Below, piece after piece: positions 35,453 to 44,842 of a stretch of 64,000 nt of DNA (position 1 is its first letter; the number at the start of each line of letters is the position of its first letter). Location: the NCBI GenBank assembly GCA_964474695.1, contig CAYYTK010000006.1:62001-126000 (forward strand), read 5' to 3'. The notes beneath the pieces were generated by a model, which searched no databases, had not been told where the DNA came from, and worked only from the letters and a program-made list of their open reading frames with translations. Made by a program: the position numbers and the translations under genes. Source of the stretch: DAOUBP01 sp964474695 (GTDB taxonomy: Bacteria > Chloroflexota > Anaerolineae > CG2-30-64-16).

Positions 35453-37075
35453 ATGCAACAACGTAAGATCACAGATGATCTGGATGTCCTCCTGCAGGTC
35501 CTGCCGGCGCCCATCGAGCAGGCGCTGCGGGCTGCGAATCAAGGCGATAACCTGTTGGAAGTCGTCATGGACCTGGGGCGGGTGCCAGAAGCCAGGTTCG
35601 TGGATCATGAGGTGGTGCTGAGCCCACGCGAGATCACGGAAGAGGATCTCAGCTATGTCATTGCGCGCATCGGCGAGTTCACCGGTGACAATCGCGCGGG
35701 CATCGAGCGAACCCTGCACCGCATCTCGTGCATCCGTAATCGCCAGGGCCGCGTGATCGGCTTGACGTGTCGCGTTGGCCGGGCCGTACACGGCGTGATC
35801 GATATCATCGAGGATATCGTCAAGTCGGGGCAGAGCATCCTTTTGCTGGGCCGGCCCGGGGTCGGCAAGACGACGCTGCTGCGAGAAGCCGCGCGCATCT
35901 TGAGCGAGAAGCAGCGCGTCATCGTGGTGGATACCTCCAATGAGATCGGAGGCGATGGTGATATCCCCCATCCGGCCATCGGCCGCGCGCGGCGGATGCA
36001 GGTGGCCGCGCCTGAGCAACAGCATGAAGTGATGATCGAGGCCGTCGAGAACCACATGCCGCAGGTCATCGTTATCGACGAGATTGGCCGGGAACAGGAG
36101 GCCGCTGCCGCGCGCACCATCGCGGAGCGCGGCGTGCAGTTGGTGGGCACCGCGCACGGCAACACCCTGGAGAACTTGCTCATTAATCCGACGCTTGCGG
36201 ACCTCGTGGGCGGCATTGAAAGCGTGACGCTGAGCGATGAAGAAGCGCGGCGTCGCGGCACCCAGAAAGCGGTCCTGGAGCGCCGCGCCCCGCCGACCTT
36301 CGACGTCTTGATCGAAATCCAGGACCGTCAACGGATGGCTGTGCATCACAATGTTGCCGCATCGGTGGATGCCATCCTACGCGGGCGCGCCTTGCAGCCG
36401 GAAATCCGCTCGCGGGACGCGAGCGGGCAGGTGAGCATCGAGAAAGCGCCTGCTCTGCCGCTGGAGCCGCGAGTAAACACGCCTGCTCCGGCCAGAATGA
36501 CTATGGGGCGGCTGCCGTTCGACAGGCATGGCAATGAGCGAGCCTACCCTTCGACCGAACAGCGTTCGGCCGAAGGGGCGGACCTGGCCCCAGGCGCCGC
36601 ACGCCAGCAGATTCGGGTGTTGCGAGTGTATCCCTACGGCGTCGGCCGCGGCCGCCTGATTCAGGCAGCCCAGAATCTTGGGTTAGCCGTGACCCTTGTG
36701 GATGCCCTTGAGCAGGCCGACGTGGTTGTGACTTTGAAGAACTACTACCGCAAACATCCGCAGCCCATCGCCGATGCGGAGCGCCGGCGCGTCCCCGTCT
36801 ACGTCTTGCGCGCCAATACGCTCAATCAGGCCGAAGCCTGTCTGGGCGACATCTTTGGCGTGCCGGTGCAGGTGGAGGATCCGGTCGATAACGCGATGAT
36901 CGAGACGCAGGAAGCCATCAGCCGCGTGCTGTCCGGCTCATCTTCGGAGGATTTGCACCCTGCCCCGGCGGATATCCGTCGGATGCAGCACGAGATGGCT
37001 CGCGCTGCCAATCTGATTTCGCACAGCTATGGCAATGAGCCGAGGCGTCGAGTGCGCATCTTTCGCGATTCGTGA
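35453..37075 (+). CDS. SpoIIIAA-like AAA ATPase with C-terminal R3H domain
   Basis: The 540-residue protein has a ring-ATPase core with Walker A LLLGRPGVGKTTLLREA (~140-156) and Walker B VIVIDEIGREQEAAAARTI, as in SpoIIIAA and plastid Ycf45 proteins. The last ~60 residues (DIRRMQHEMARAANLISHS and the basic RRRVRIF) match the R3H nucleic-acid-binding region of these proteins. A Pro/Ala linker between them contains an in-frame palindrome (36547-36577). The family is widespread in non-sporulating bacteria and of uncertain role. Confidence 0.8.
   Translation: MQQRKITDDLDVLLQVLPAPIEQALRAANQGDNLLEVVMDLGRVPEARFVDHEVVLSPREITEEDLSYVIARIGEFTGDNRAGIERTLHRISCIRNRQGRVIGLTCRVGRAVHGVIDIIEDIVKSGQSILLLGRPGVGKTTLLREAARILSEKQRVIVVDTSNEIGGDGDIPHPAIGRARRMQVAAPEQQHEVMIEAVENHMPQVIVIDEIGREQEAAAARTIAERGVQLVGTAHGNTLENLLINPTLADLVGGIESVTLSDEEARRRGTQKAVLERRAPPTFDVLIEIQDRQRMAVHHNVAASVDAILRGRALQPEIRSRDASGQVSIEKAPALPLEPRVNTPAPARMTMGRLPFDRHGNERAYPSTEQRSAEGADLAPGAARQQIRVLRVYPYGVGRGRLIQAAQNLGLAVTLVDALEQADVVVTLKNYYRKHPQPIADAERRRVPVYVLRANTLNQAEACLGDIFGVPVQVEDPVDNAMIETQEAISRVLSGSSSEDLHPAPADIRRMQHEMARAANLISHSYGNEPRRRVRIFRDS
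36547..36577. repeat. In-frame palindrome in the SpoIIIAA/R3H linker
   Basis: CCCTTCG-A-CCGAA (36547-36559) pairs with TTCGG-C-CGAAGGG (36565-36577) around a 5-bp centre. It encodes YPSTEQRSAEG in the linker without breaking the frame. Confidence 0.75.
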
Positions 37076-37124
37076 AGCGCTGCCCGGCCAGGGGCAAGCA
37101 CGGTTGGCGCGAGTTGGAGAGTGG

Positions 37125-37760
37125 ATGAAAGGGGTCTTCATCACCTTTGAGGGGCCGGAGGGCGGCGGCAAGACCACGCAGATTCGTTTGTTGGCGAGTT
37201 GGCTGCGCGAGCGCGGGCATGACGTCCTGGCTACGCGCGAACCGGGAGGAACGCGCATCGGAGATAAGGTGCGGGCCTTGCTGCTGGCTCCTGAGCACAC
37301 TGAGATGCGGTCCGAGGCGGAGATTCTGCTGTTCTCCGCGGCGCGCGCCCAACTTGTGGGCGAGGTGATTCGTCCGTATCTGGCGCGCGGGGGAATCGTG
37401 CTCTGTGATCGGTTCGCCGACTCCACGCTGGCCTATCAGGGTTACGGCCGGCAGCTTGATCTGGACACGCTGGCCGCGATTACGGCCTTTGCCACCGGCA
37501 ACCTGGTGCCCGACCTGACGATCTGCCCTGACCTGCCGGTCTCAGAAGGTTTGCGGCGCAAGCAGGGCGGTGATCTGGCCGAATGGAATCGCATGGAGCG
37601 GGAGCAGCAGGCATTTCACCAGCGGGTGCGAGAGGGCTTTCTTGCGCTCGCCGCGGCCGAGCCATCGCGCTGGCTGGTGCTGGATGCACTGCAACCGGTG
37701 GATCAGTTACAGCAGTTGGTTCGGCGACGAGTTGAAACTTTGATATCGGGGGGCAAGTAA
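37125..37760 (+). CDS. tmk: Thymidylate kinase
   Basis: The 211-residue protein has the P-loop FEGPEGGGKTTQ (8-19), ATREPGGT, the DR(F)ADSTLAYQG motif and a lid region typical of bacterial TMP kinases. It phosphorylates dTMP to dTDP. The ATG at 37125 follows TTGGAGAG; the frame continues into the preceding gene but that part is unrelated. It is 57 bp upstream of the c-di-AMP receptor gene, an arrangement also known from Firmicutes. Confidence 0.93.
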   Translation: MKGVFITFEGPEGGGKTTQIRLLASWLRERGHDVLATREPGGTRIGDKVRALLLAPEHTEMRSEAEILLFSAARAQLVGEVIRPYLARGGIVLCDRFADSTLAYQGYGRQLDLDTLAAITAFATGNLVPDLTICPDLPVSEGLRRKQGGDLAEWNRMEREQQAFHQRVREGFLALAAAEPSRWLVLDALQPVDQLQQLVRRRVETLISGGK

Positions 37761-37817
37761 CGGCGCCGCGCTTGCTACTTGCTGTGTCATCCTATCACAG
37801 GTCAGGAGGATCACTTC

Positions 37818-38144
37818 ATGAAACTCATCATGGCCATTGTCAGCAGCGACGACTCGCGCGAGGTGTTGGACCGCCTGACCAAGGCAGGTTTTCGGGCTAC
37901 TGTGATCAGTACGACCGGCGGCTTTTTGCGCGAGGGGAACGCGACCATCTTTCTGGGCGTTGAAGATGAAAAGGTGCCTCAGGCCATCGAGACGGTGCGC
38001 GCCGTCTGTCGCAGACGCACGCAGTGGGTTTCACCGCTGCCCACCCTGGAAGGACCGGGACTGGAGATGGCAGAGCCGATCGAAGTCAGTGTTGGCGGCG
38101 GCGTGATGTTTTTGATGAACGTGGAGCAGTTCGTTCAGGTCTGA
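37818..38144 (+). CDS. Cyclic-di-AMP receptor, PII-like (DarA/PstA family)
   Basis: The 108-residue protein matches the PII-like c-di-AMP receptor family: MKLIMAIVSSDDSREVL at the N-terminus, the TTGGFLREGNATIFLGVE loop and the C-terminal GGGVMFLMNVEQF. It starts after AGGAGGA. In Bacillus and Staphylococcus the family lies next to tmk and binds c-di-AMP, with an unclear output. Here too it follows tmk, which supports the call. Confidence 0.88.
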   Translation: MKLIMAIVSSDDSREVLDRLTKAGFRATVISTTGGFLREGNATIFLGVEDEKVPQAIETVRAVCRRRTQWVSPLPTLEGPGLEMAEPIEVSVGGGVMFLMNVEQFVQV

Positions 38145-38146
38145 AA

Positions 38147-38557
38147 CTACATGACGCCGAAGTCATCGCTGCTAGGGGCGCCGCCAAGTTCCGGCAGCGA
38201 TTTCTCGATAGTTTCAGGGTCTTCGCCCGCCTCAAGGCGGTTGACAACTTCATCGAACTCAGAGCCGAGGTCTTCACCCGTTTCGTTGGCCATCTTGCGC
38301 ATGAAGTGCGCCAGCGACTTTGGATCATTCGGCATGGCTGCCGCCTCGTCCAGCCCGGAGAGCGCGCCGGGACCGGCCAGGTCATCCAGCCGGCTCTCCT
38401 CCGAGCGCAGAACGGCAACGCGCGAGATCAGGCGGGTGAGATGGCTCCCCCCGCAGCGCGGGCAGACGGCGCTGCGGGACTGAGCGTCGTTGATGGAGCG
38501 CCAAAGCAAGCTCACGCGGCGTTGACAATCGTGACACTGATACTCGTAAATCGGCAT
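38147..38557 (-). CDS. FmdB-family zinc-ribbon protein
   Basis: The 136-residue protein starts MPIYEYQCHDCQRRVSLLW, with CxxC pairs CHDC and CPRCGG, the zinc ribbon of the FmdB family of regulatory proteins. The C-terminal half is an acidic helical tail. It lies convergent to the c-di-AMP receptor gene (2 bp apart) and divergent from gmk. The start at 38557 is preferred over the frame start at 38578 because the family begins at MPIYEY. Confidence 0.85.
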   Translation of the reverse strand: MPIYEYQCHDCQRRVSLLWRSINDAQSRSAVCPRCGGSHLTRLISRVAVLRSEESRLDDLAGPGALSGLDEAAAMPNDPKSLAHFMRKMANETGEDLGSEFDEVVNRLEAGEDPETIEKSLPELGGAPSSDDFGVM

Positions 38558-38652
38558 GGTGGCCTCAAAAGCCTTCATTTGACCAGGATCGTATGTCGGT
38601 GATTATAACCCAGGTATGAAGCACGTTCAAGTGCTGAACGGATTCTTGTGGG

Positions 38653-39327
38653 ATGCTCATGAGCTCAGTCAATTATCCCGATGTTCTAGATGCCCAGGCA
38701 CAGGCCTCCCTTGCCTGGTACGAGGCTCTCCATCAGCCGCGGCCTTTGGTGGTGATCATCTCAGGGCCGTCTGGGGTGGGCAAAGACGTGACGATCCAGC
38801 AGATGCGGGATCGGGGGTACCCGTGCCACTTCGTGGTGACGGCCACTACTCGGCCGCAGCGGCCCGGTGAAGTCAACGGCGTCGACTACTACTTCCTGTC
38901 TGAGGCTGAATTTCTTGACCTGGAAGTCCGTGGCGAGCTATTGGAACACGCCCTGGTCTACGGCCAATACAAGGGGATTCCCAAGGCCGGTGTCCGCGCT
39001 GCGCTGGCTAGCGGCCAGGATGTAGTGATGCGAGTGGATGTACAGGGCGCAGCGACGGTTCGCCGGCTGCTGCCGCAGGCGGTGACCATCTTCTTGACTG
39101 CCGAATCGGAAGAGGCGCTGATCGAGCGCTTGCGGCGGCGCCGCACCGAAAACGAATTGCAACTGCGACGGCGCATCGAAACCGCACGGGCCGAGCTGCT
39201 GCGGGCTTCCGAGTTTAAATACCGGGTCGTGAACCGAGAGTGCGCATTGGATGAGACGGTGGACCAGGTGATCGCGATCATTCGAGCCGAGAAAGCGCGC
39301 CTGGATTGGCAGCCGGTGACGCTATGA
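38653..39327 (+). CDS. gmk: Guanylate kinase
   Basis: The 224-residue protein has the P-loop ISGPSGVGKDV (36-46), TATTRPQRPGEVNGVDYYFLS, the GMP-binding region and ALVYGQYKGIPKAGV. It phosphorylates GMP. About 30 residues precede the P-loop, longer than in most guanylate kinases, and include an Ala-rich helix. The following rhomboid gene starts in the gmk stop codon (ATGA overlap). Confidence 0.9.
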   Translation: MLMSSVNYPDVLDAQAQASLAWYEALHQPRPLVVIISGPSGVGKDVTIQQMRDRGYPCHFVVTATTRPQRPGEVNGVDYYFLSEAEFLDLEVRGELLEHALVYGQYKGIPKAGVRAALASGQDVVMRVDVQGAATVRRLLPQAVTIFLTAESEEALIERLRRRRTENELQLRRRIETARAELLRASEFKYRVVNRECALDETVDQVIAIIRAEKARLDWQPVTL

Positions 39328-40424
39328 CATCCGACCGGCCGGCGCCGCGCGTCCGGCTGCCGCTGGCGCAGCCGCGGCTCACTTACGTTTTTCTGGTCCT
39401 GGTGGCCGCAGTCTTCGTGTTGGAAACCGTGTTGGGCGGTTCCACCAACTCGGCTACCCTGGAACGCCTGGGCGCGCAGCTCAATCTTCGCGTCGCTGAC
39501 GGTGAGATTTGGCGCTTGCTCTCGGCGATGTTCCTGCACATCGGGCTGGCGCATATCGCCTTCAATGGCTGGGCGCTTTTCAGCCTCGGACGCGACATCG
39601 AGGCGTTCTATGGTTCCGTATGGTTCGCCGCGATTTTTCTGCTCGCGGGTCTGTTTGGAAACTTAGCTTATTATCTGTTGGGCGGGCCGGGTTTGTCCGC
39701 GGGCGCATCAGGCGGCGTGTTCGGGCTGATCGGCGCCGAGGTGGCGTATTTCCTGGTTAATCGTGAGCTCTTCGGAAAGTTCGGCCGGGAGCGCCTGAGT
39801 AACCTGGTGGTCTTGATCGGCATTAACCTGGTCTTTGGCTTCACCGTCCAGGGCATCAACAATTACGCGCACCTTGGCGGACTGGTGAGCGGCTTTGCGT
39901 TAGGCCTGCTGTTGGCTCCATGCTATGGGGTTGCCTGGGCCCTGACCGATACCGGGCCTGTGGGAACCCTGTCGGACCGTCGAGCCTTGAGCATTCGCTT
40001 GCTGGCGTTTGCTGCGGCGGTCATCTTGCTGGTTGGCGGCGTTCTGGCGGGCAATCAGCACTGGAGCGGCAGCACTGAGCTCTTGCGCCAGAGGGCTGAG
40101 ATTGCCCTTGCCGCAGGTGATCTCGCCGAGGCCCAACGGTTGCTGGAACAGGCGCGTGAGGCGGACCCCGGCGATGCCGCTACGCTGTATGATCTTGGCA
40201 TCGTGCATCTCCAGCAGGGTCAAGTGAGCCAGGGCGTTGCCGCGTTTGAGGCGGCCCTGAAGGCGCTCCCCGACAGCGTCGATGTCTGGTTTGGGCTGGG
40301 AATGGCGTACGCCATGGATGGGCGCGTGACGGATGCCACACAGTGGCTGGAGAAGTTTATAGCGCGCGAACCCTCAGGAGTGCGCGCTGACTATGTGCGC
40401 AGCCTGTTGAATACCCTGCAATGA
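39324..40424 (+). CDS. Rhomboid-family intramembrane protease with C-terminal TPR repeats
   Basis: The 366-residue protein has six to seven membrane segments. The rhomboid catalytic Ser lies in GASGGVFGLIGAE and the His in NNYAHLGGLVSG. The characteristic N-terminal motif WRLLSAMFLHIGLAHIAFN is present. The C-terminal third carries two TPR-like repeats (LAEAQRLLEQAREADPGDAA; VSQGVAAFEAALKALPDSVD). It cuts membrane proteins within the bilayer; substrates are unknown. Its start overlaps the gmk stop. Confidence 0.88.
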   Translation: MTSDRPAPRVRLPLAQPRLTYVFLVLVAAVFVLETVLGGSTNSATLERLGAQLNLRVADGEIWRLLSAMFLHIGLAHIAFNGWALFSLGRDIEAFYGSVWFAAIFLLAGLFGNLAYYLLGGPGLSAGASGGVFGLIGAEVAYFLVNRELFGKFGRERLSNLVVLIGINLVFGFTVQGINNYAHLGGLVSGFALGLLLAPCYGVAWALTDTGPVGTLSDRRALSIRLLAFAAAVILLVGGVLAGNQHWSGSTELLRQRAEIALAAGDLAEAQRLLEQAREADPGDAATLYDLGIVHLQQGQVSQGVAAFEAALKALPDSVDVWFGLGMAYAMDGRVTDATQWLEKFIAREPSGVRADYVRSLLNTLQ

Positions 40425-40473
40425 TCGATGTGGGCGCAAAGCGATTCTGGTTGAGCCTTGCCGGAGGTGTCGC

Positions 40474-41349
40474 ATGACTTCCTCTTCAACACAAACGCCT
40501 GCTGTTCGGCCTTCGGCGGTCGCAGGCACGTGGTATCCCGGCAGCGCGTCCGCGCTGCGGCGCACCGTCGAGGGGTACCTCGATCAAGTCCGCCCGCAGC
40601 AGTTGCCCGGACCGGTTGTTGCGCTGATCTCCCCGCATGCCGGCTACGCCTACTCCGGCGCCACGGCCGCACACGCCTATGCCCAGGTAGCCGGCGCTGA
40701 TTTTTCGCGGGTCCTCCTGTTCGGCCCCCTGCACCGGCCCATTTGGGGCAGTCAGCTTGGCCCGTTCATGGTGCCCGCGGAAGCCTCCTATCGCACGCCC
40801 CTGGGTGACGTGCCGCTCGACCGGGAGTTCATCCTGGCGCTAGGGGAGAAGGTGGCTCTGACCGCAGTGCGGCGGGACGAGGAGCATTCACTGGAAATCG
40901 AGCTGCCCTTCCTGCAAGTTGTCTTGGGATCCTTCCAGCTCGTGCCGATCATGTTCGGTGAGCATGTCGGTGCGTCGGGCGCCTTGTCCAGGATCGAGCA
41001 GCTCGCGTCCGCTTTGGCAGCGCTGTGGGATGAGCGCACCTTGCTGGTGGCCAGCACTGACCTGACCCATCTGGATGATTACGGGACTGTCGTGCGGATC
41101 GACAAAAAACTGGTCGACCGGGTGGCGGCGTTTGATGTAGATGGCCTGACCGCAGCTTTGGCCGCCGAGGAGGTGCAGGCGTGTGGGGCAGCCGGCCTTG
41201 TGACGGCCCTGCGCATTGCTCGGCAGGTGGGGGCCAAGGGGGCTCAGGTGCTCGCCTATGCGGCATCAGGCGATGTCACCGGCGACAAGCGTCCAGGCAC
41301 CTACACCGTCGGGTACCTGGCTGCTGCGATCTACAGGGGCGAGCACTAG
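40474..41349 (+). CDS. amrB: AmmeMemoRadiSam system protein B (MEMO1-like)
   Basis: The 291-residue protein has the metal-binding His set of the MEMO family: SPHAGYAYSG (53-62), HRPIWGS, EEHSLEIELPF and STDLTHLDDYG. Partners usually encoded together, an AMMECR1-like protein and a radical SAM protein, are not in the window. The ATG follows CCGGAGG. Function is unknown; the family resembles extradiol dioxygenases but lacks their activity. No link to the downstream priA is evident. Confidence 0.82.
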   Translation: MTSSSTQTPAVRPSAVAGTWYPGSASALRRTVEGYLDQVRPQQLPGPVVALISPHAGYAYSGATAAHAYAQVAGADFSRVLLFGPLHRPIWGSQLGPFMVPAEASYRTPLGDVPLDREFILALGEKVALTAVRRDEEHSLEIELPFLQVVLGSFQLVPIMFGEHVGASGALSRIEQLASALAALWDERTLLVASTDLTHLDDYGTVVRIDKKLVDRVAAFDVDGLTAALAAEEVQACGAAGLVTALRIARQVGAKGAQVLAYAASGDVTGDKRPGTYTVGYLAAAIYRGEH

Positions 41350-41394
41350 ATCGGCGATCACTGGGATCGGTGCGGTTGCGCTGCGGGCGGATCA

Positions 41395-44241
41395 ATGCGT
41401 TACGCTGAAGTTTGTGTCAATACGCCGCTGGGAACGCGGACGTCGCCTTCTGCATCGGCGGCAGCAGGCCGCGCGTCATCCACGCTGAGCGATGACCTCC
41501 CGGCCGGTGCGTTCACCTATGCTGTCCCCGAACGGCTGGCAGGCCGTTTGCAGCCCGGTCACCTGGTCTGGGCGCCTTTTCGCGGCCGCCGCCTGCAAGG
41601 TGTCGTGCTGAGTCTTTCCGATGCCGCCCCCGGTACCGCCGGGGGGTCTGCCCCGCAGTTCCTCATCCGTGAGATCATCTCGCTGGTCTGGGCGCAGCCG
41701 CTGCTGGCCCCCGCGCAACTGGCCCTGGCCTATTGGATCAGCAACACCTATCTGGCGCCGTTGATCGAGTCGCTGCGGCTGATGTTGCCGGCAGGCCTGA
41801 CCCAGCGCGGCCGCACCGTGTTTGTCCGTGCGGGCGGCGTGGCGCCTGCCGGCCTCACATCCCGGCAGGCCGCGCTCTTGGCGCGCCTGGCCGCGCAGCC
41901 GGGCGATTGGTCGGAGATCAGCCAGGGGGTGCGGGGCGCCACGCAGAAGGATGACCTGGCGCCGCTGATTGAGCTGGGCCTGGTGGCCCAAGAGGTCGAG
42001 TTCCCGACCCCGCCGCCGCGCCCTAAGACTGATCGCCAGGTGCGGCTGTTGGCTGACGCGGCGACCATCGCCCGGGTTCTGCCCACCTTGGGCCATGCGC
42101 CGAAGCAGGCCCAGATTCTGGCCGTGTTGAGTGGGCCGGCAGGCGCTGGGCAGATGACGTTTGCTGCGCTGCGCGAGGCAGTTGGCTGCACGGCGGGACC
42201 TATCGAGGCTCTCGCGGCACGCGGCTGGCTCACCATCATGCCCGGCAGCGCGTCCAAAGCATCAGCAATGGTGGCGTTGGCCTTGAGCCCCGAGGCGCTA
42301 ACCGATGCCATCGTTGAGCTGCGCGGCGTCCAGAAGCATCGCGCCGTGCTTGAGGCGCTGCTGACTCACGAGGGACCGGCCTGGATCGGTTGGATCTATG
42401 CCGAGACCGGCGCGACGCTGCAAACTCTGCGCGACCTGGAAGCAGCGGGCCTGATCACGATCGCCGAGGAGATGATCTGGCGTGATCCCCTGGCCGGTCA
42501 CGAGTTCAAGCTCGACCAGCCGCCTGTGCTGACGGAAGATCAGCAGGGGGTGTGGGAGCGGGTGCAGCAACGAATCAGCGAATGCGATCCGCAGGATCGT
42601 CCGAATCAGCGAATTGGTGAGAACACGGATGCGTCATGCGTCATGCTCCTTCACGGCGTCACCGGGTCCGGGAAAACCGAGATCTACCTGCGCGCGATCG
42701 CCGAAGTTTTGGCGCGCGGCCAGCAGGCAGTCGTGCTGGTGCCCGAGATTGCGCTGACCCCTCAGACGATCCGCCGGTTTGCCGCACGTTTTCCGGGCAA
42801 GGTCACGGTGTGGCACAGCGAATTGGGCGAAGGGGAGCGCTTCGATGTATGGCGTCGGGTGCGCACCAATCATCCTGCCTCACAGATCGTCATCGGCTCC
42901 CGTTCTGCCCTCTTCCTGCCCTTTTCTGATCTGGGCGTGATCGTGTTGGACGAGGAGCATGAGACTTCGTACAAGCAGGAGCGCACGCCGCGCTACCATG
43001 CGCGCACCGTCGCCATCGAGTTGGGCCGGCTCTGCCGGGCGGTCGTCATCCTCGGCAGCGCGACGCCGGCTTTGGAGACCTACTACGCGGCCAGGCGCGG
43101 GGAAATCGAGCTGCTCACCCTGCCCCAGCGCATCCGGGCGGGCGAATGGCGGACGGGGAATGGCGAAGGCGCGGAGGCCGTGCCCCTACAGATGGCTCCG
43201 GTTGTTTCTCCTGACCTGCCCCCTGTGCGGATCGTGGACATGCGGCAAGAATTGCGCGTGGGCAATCGCAGCATGTTCAGCCGCGCCCTTTCCACGAGCC
43301 TACGGCACGTCTTGAATGCAGGCCAGCAGGCAATCCTATATCTGAACCGGCGCGGCACAGCCAGCTTTGTACTGTGTCGCGATTGCGGCCATGTGGAAGT
43401 CTGCCCGCGCTGCGCCGTTCCATTGACACTGCACGGCGAAGGCGAGACGCTGATCTGCCACCACTGCAACCGGCGCTATCCGGCTCCGACTACCTGCCCC
43501 AACTGTGCGGGCCGGCGCATCCGCCACTTCGGCGTTGGCACCGAGCGGGTGGAAGAGGCCGTTAAGTTGGAGTTCCCGGAGGCGCGCACTTTGCGGTGGG
43601 ATCGGGATGTGACGGGCGCCAAGGGCAGCCATGACGCGATCCTTTCGAAGTTCGTGGCGCACGAGGCCGATGTACTGATCGGCACGCAGATGATCGCCAA
43701 GGGCCTGGACCTGCCGTTGGTGACCCTGGTTGGCGTGGTGGCGGCCGATACCGGCCTCTTCCTGCCCGACTTCCGTGCCGTCGAGCGCACTTTTCAGCTC
43801 CTGACTCAGGTGGCCGGCCGCGCCGGCCGGAGCACGCTCGGCGGTGAGGTAGTTGTGCAGACTTATCACCCCGACCACTACGCCATTGTCGCCGCGGGCA
43901 ACCACGATTATGAAGGCTTCTATCGCCAGGAGATAGCGTTCCGTCGCGAGCAGGGTTATCCGCCCATCCGCCGCCTGGCCTCCTTGGTCTATTACCACAG
44001 CCAAAGGCCCAAGGCCCAGGCCGAGGCAGCGCGCCTGGCGCAGGAGCTGCAGGCCGCTATCGGGGGATTGGGGCTGGCAGACACCGACTTGATCGGCCCG
44101 GCCCCATGCTTCTTCGCGAAGCAGCGCAGCGAATACCGCTGGCAGATTGTGGTGCGCAGCCCGGACCCGGCCGCGTTGTTGCGCCAGGTGGCCGCGCCGC
44201 TGGGCTGGCGGCTCGATATCGACCCGACCGATCTGCTGTAG
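41395..44241 (+). CDS. priA: Primosomal protein N' (replication restart helicase PriA)
   Basis: The 948-residue helicase has an N-terminal 3'-end-binding domain, Walker A HGVTGSGKTEIYL, DEEH box VIVLDEEHETSYKQE, eight zinc Cys (CRDCGHVEVCPRC, CHHCNRRYPAPTTCPNC), and motifs QMIAKGLDLP and QVAGRAGRS. It restarts stalled forks. It is longer than typical PriA (about 730-830). Part of the excess is explained by repeat-derived in-frame segments at 42569-42645 (before Walker A) and 43138-43172. Confidence 0.95.
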   Translation: MRYAEVCVNTPLGTRTSPSASAAAGRASSTLSDDLPAGAFTYAVPERLAGRLQPGHLVWAPFRGRRLQGVVLSLSDAAPGTAGGSAPQFLIREIISLVWAQPLLAPAQLALAYWISNTYLAPLIESLRLMLPAGLTQRGRTVFVRAGGVAPAGLTSRQAALLARLAAQPGDWSEISQGVRGATQKDDLAPLIELGLVAQEVEFPTPPPRPKTDRQVRLLADAATIARVLPTLGHAPKQAQILAVLSGPAGAGQMTFAALREAVGCTAGPIEALAARGWLTIMPGSASKASAMVALALSPEALTDAIVELRGVQKHRAVLEALLTHEGPAWIGWIYAETGATLQTLRDLEAAGLITIAEEMIWRDPLAGHEFKLDQPPVLTEDQQGVWERVQQRISECDPQDRPNQRIGENTDASCVMLLHGVTGSGKTEIYLRAIAEVLARGQQAVVLVPEIALTPQTIRRFAARFPGKVTVWHSELGEGERFDVWRRVRTNHPASQIVIGSRSALFLPFSDLGVIVLDEEHETSYKQERTPRYHARTVAIELGRLCRAVVILGSATPALETYYAARRGEIELLTLPQRIRAGEWRTGNGEGAEAVPLQMAPVVSPDLPPVRIVDMRQELRVGNRSMFSRALSTSLRHVLNAGQQAILYLNRRGTASFVLCRDCGHVEVCPRCAVPLTLHGEGETLICHHCNRRYPAPTTCPNCAGRRIRHFGVGTERVEEAVKLEFPEARTLRWDRDVTGAKGSHDAILSKFVAHEADVLIGTQMIAKGLDLPLVTLVGVVAADTGLFLPDFRAVERTFQLLTQVAGRAGRSTLGGEVVVQTYHPDHYAIVAAGNHDYEGFYRQEIAFRREQGYPPIRRLASLVYYHSQRPKAQAEAARLAQELQAAIGGLGLADTDLIGPAPCFFAKQRSEYRWQIVVRSPDPAALLRQVAAPLGWRLDIDPTDLL
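42569..42645. repeat. In-frame CGAATCAGCG-type repeat block in priA
   Basis: Repeats of CGAATCAGCGAA (42571 and 42602), GCGATCCGCAGGATCG (42584-42599) and GATGCGTCATGCGTCATGC encode RISECDPQDRPNQRIGENTD just N-terminal to the Walker A motif. The frame is intact. Confidence 0.75.
43138..43172. repeat. Short in-frame GAATGGCG repeat in priA
   Basis: GCGAATGGCGGACGGGGAAT-type units encode GEWRTGNGEGAEA in a region between the helicase motifs and the zinc ribbon. The frame is intact. Confidence 0.5.
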
Positions 44242-44282
44242 CTTTGGGTGCGGCGGATTGGCGCTCTCGGAACGGATGATAC

Positions 44283-44831
44283 ATGGCTCGTAATCGCTGG
44301 AACCTCTTGATCGCGTCCTTGTTGCTCGTCGGCCTGGCCTGGATCTGGGTCAACCGTGTGCCGGGCAACCAGGCTGCGGCAACCATGCCGGCGGCTGCCG
44401 CGCTGCCTCCCGCCCCGATCGTGGGCCATCCGGCGCCCGACTTCAGCCTGGAGACCCTCTTGGGCGAGGATTTGACCCTGTCCGGGTTGCGCGGGACGCC
44501 GGTGGTGTTGAATTTCTGGGCCACCTGGTGCCCGCCCTGTCGCGCCGAACTGCCGGAGCTGGCAGCAGCAAGCGCGCGCCTGGCCGGGCAGGTGGCGATC
44601 ATCGGCGTGAATCAGGCGGAGGCGCGCGCCGACGTGCAAGCTTTTGCCGCTGGATTGAGTTTGCCGTTCCCGGTGCCGCTGGACGAAAGTGCCGATGTGA
44701 GCCGGACCTACCGGGTGCGCAGCCTGCCCACCACGTTCTTCATCGATCGCCAGGGCATCGTTCGTCAGGTGCAAATCGGTCCCGTCACCGAGGCAACGCT
44801 GGGGCAATTGTTGAAGACGATCTATCCGTAA
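44283..44831 (+). CDS. TlpA-like membrane-anchored thioredoxin-fold protein
   Basis: The 182-residue protein has an N-terminal membrane anchor (NLLIASLLLVGLAWIWV), then a redoxin domain starting GHPAPDFSLETLLG with the active site WATWCPPCR and the cis-Pro region SLPTTFFIDRQG. It is a periplasmic/extracellular thiol oxidoreductase of the TlpA/ResA type. The partner is unknown. It is 71 bp before lgt, separated by a long palindrome. Confidence 0.88.
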   Translation: MARNRWNLLIASLLLVGLAWIWVNRVPGNQAAATMPAAAALPPAPIVGHPAPDFSLETLLGEDLTLSGLRGTPVVLNFWATWCPPCRAELPELAAASARLAGQVAIIGVNQAEARADVQAFAAGLSLPFPVPLDESADVSRTYRVRSLPTTFFIDRQGIVRQVQIGPVTEATLGQLLKTIYP

Positions 44832-44842
44832 CGGCATCCAAG

